This document shows, piece after piece, positions 63,790 to 64,000 of a stretch of DNA of 64,000 bases. The DNA lies in the NCBI GenBank assembly GCA_008828725.1, contig MEHQ01002721.1, positions 912,948 through 976,947 on the forward strand. The letters run 5' to 3'. A program made the translations under genes and the position numbers. The notes beneath the pieces are model-generated. The model did not search any database. It was given only the letters and a program-made list of their open reading frames with translations, and was not told the DNA's origin. The number at the start of each line of letters is the position of its first letter. Position 1 is the stretch's first letter. The stretch comes from Saccharina japonica (taxonomy: Eukaryota > Sar > Phaeophyceae > Laminariales > Laminariaceae).

Positions 63790-64000
63790 TGGCGGTGGGG
63801 GGAGTGGGGTGGGGTGGGGTGGTGAGGTGGGGTGGGGGGGGGCAGGGAAGGGTAGAGTATGGCGGGGGGGCGGATGGTGGGGGGGGGGGGGGGAGGGGGG
63901 GGGGGGGTGGGGGGGGGGGGGGGGGGGGGAGGGGAAAAGTAGGGGGGGGGGGGGTAGGGGGGGGGGGGGGGGGGTGGGGCAGGGTAGGGTAGAGTATGGC
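63790..64000. repeat. G-rich low-complexity tract
   Basis: Long G-runs with TGGGG, GGGA and GGGTAGAGTATGGC motifs; the last phrase occurs twice (63850, 63988). It could form G-quadruplexes, but runs like this are also error-prone in sequencing. Confidence 0.85.

Noticed and set aside
63786..63992. Gly-rich protein at the right edge
   Set aside because: Frame is purely the G-run composition.

Overview
This window looks like nuclear DNA of a eukaryote with a repeat-saturated genome. It has spliceosomal GT..AG introns, poly(A)-tailed tRNA-derived SINEs, many hairpin MITEs, LTR-element remains, a decayed LINE and an interstitial TTAGGG tract. I see no operon, rRNA or genuine tRNA gene. A marine protist or alga (possibly a stramenopile) is my best guess, but nothing here fixes the lineage.

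One host gene is supported. A clean first exon (21075-21245, ATG start, CAG|GTGAG donor) opens a + strand reading frame. Further short exons at 58797-58865, 62465-62571 and 63500-63629 have good splice sites and mutually compatible phases; 26022-26102 and 61792-61880 are weaker candidates. If they form one gene, its coding sequence is cut into pieces of 70-170 nt spread over more than 42 kb, with introns of up to about 33 kb made almost wholly of mobile elements, and it runs off the right edge. I do not recognise the protein: helical, charged N-terminal part, then a low-complexity Ala/Gly/acidic part.

Layout: 1-3 kb SINE-B copies, an LTR scrap and a telomere-like tract. 3-12.9 kb SINE-A copies, a diverged duplication (4975-5500 / 6065-6865) and fold-back elements. 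13.0-16.7 kb a diverged LTR pair around a decayed minus-strand ORF and an array of CCATGG-centred palindromes. 16.7-20.4 kb SINEs and unassigned sequence. 20.5-21.2 kb probable promoter/leader and exon 1. 21.3-58.8 kb the putative giant intron(s), with SINE-A, MITE families A-G, R arrays, a short LTR element with inverted gag-like sequence (37.3-40.1 kb), large fold-backs (48.4 and 52.2 kb) and a LINE 3' end (57.6-58.3 kb). 58.8-63.6 kb the remaining exons among poly-C-tailed S repeats and microsatellites. 63.8-64 kb G-rich low complexity.

The most unusual signal is not a gene. Aligning repeat copies by eye shows recurrent 4-8 nt insertions at TA dinucleotides of the form TA-core-TA, with cores TTAA, CAG/CTG, CG, CGAG/CTCG and CCTGG/CCAGG. 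Several MITE families here have TA target duplications and termini whose excision would leave exactly such cores (CAG..CTG for A and D, CG..CG for F). I infer that the sequence is littered with excision footprints of TA-targeting (Tc1/mariner-like) MITEs.
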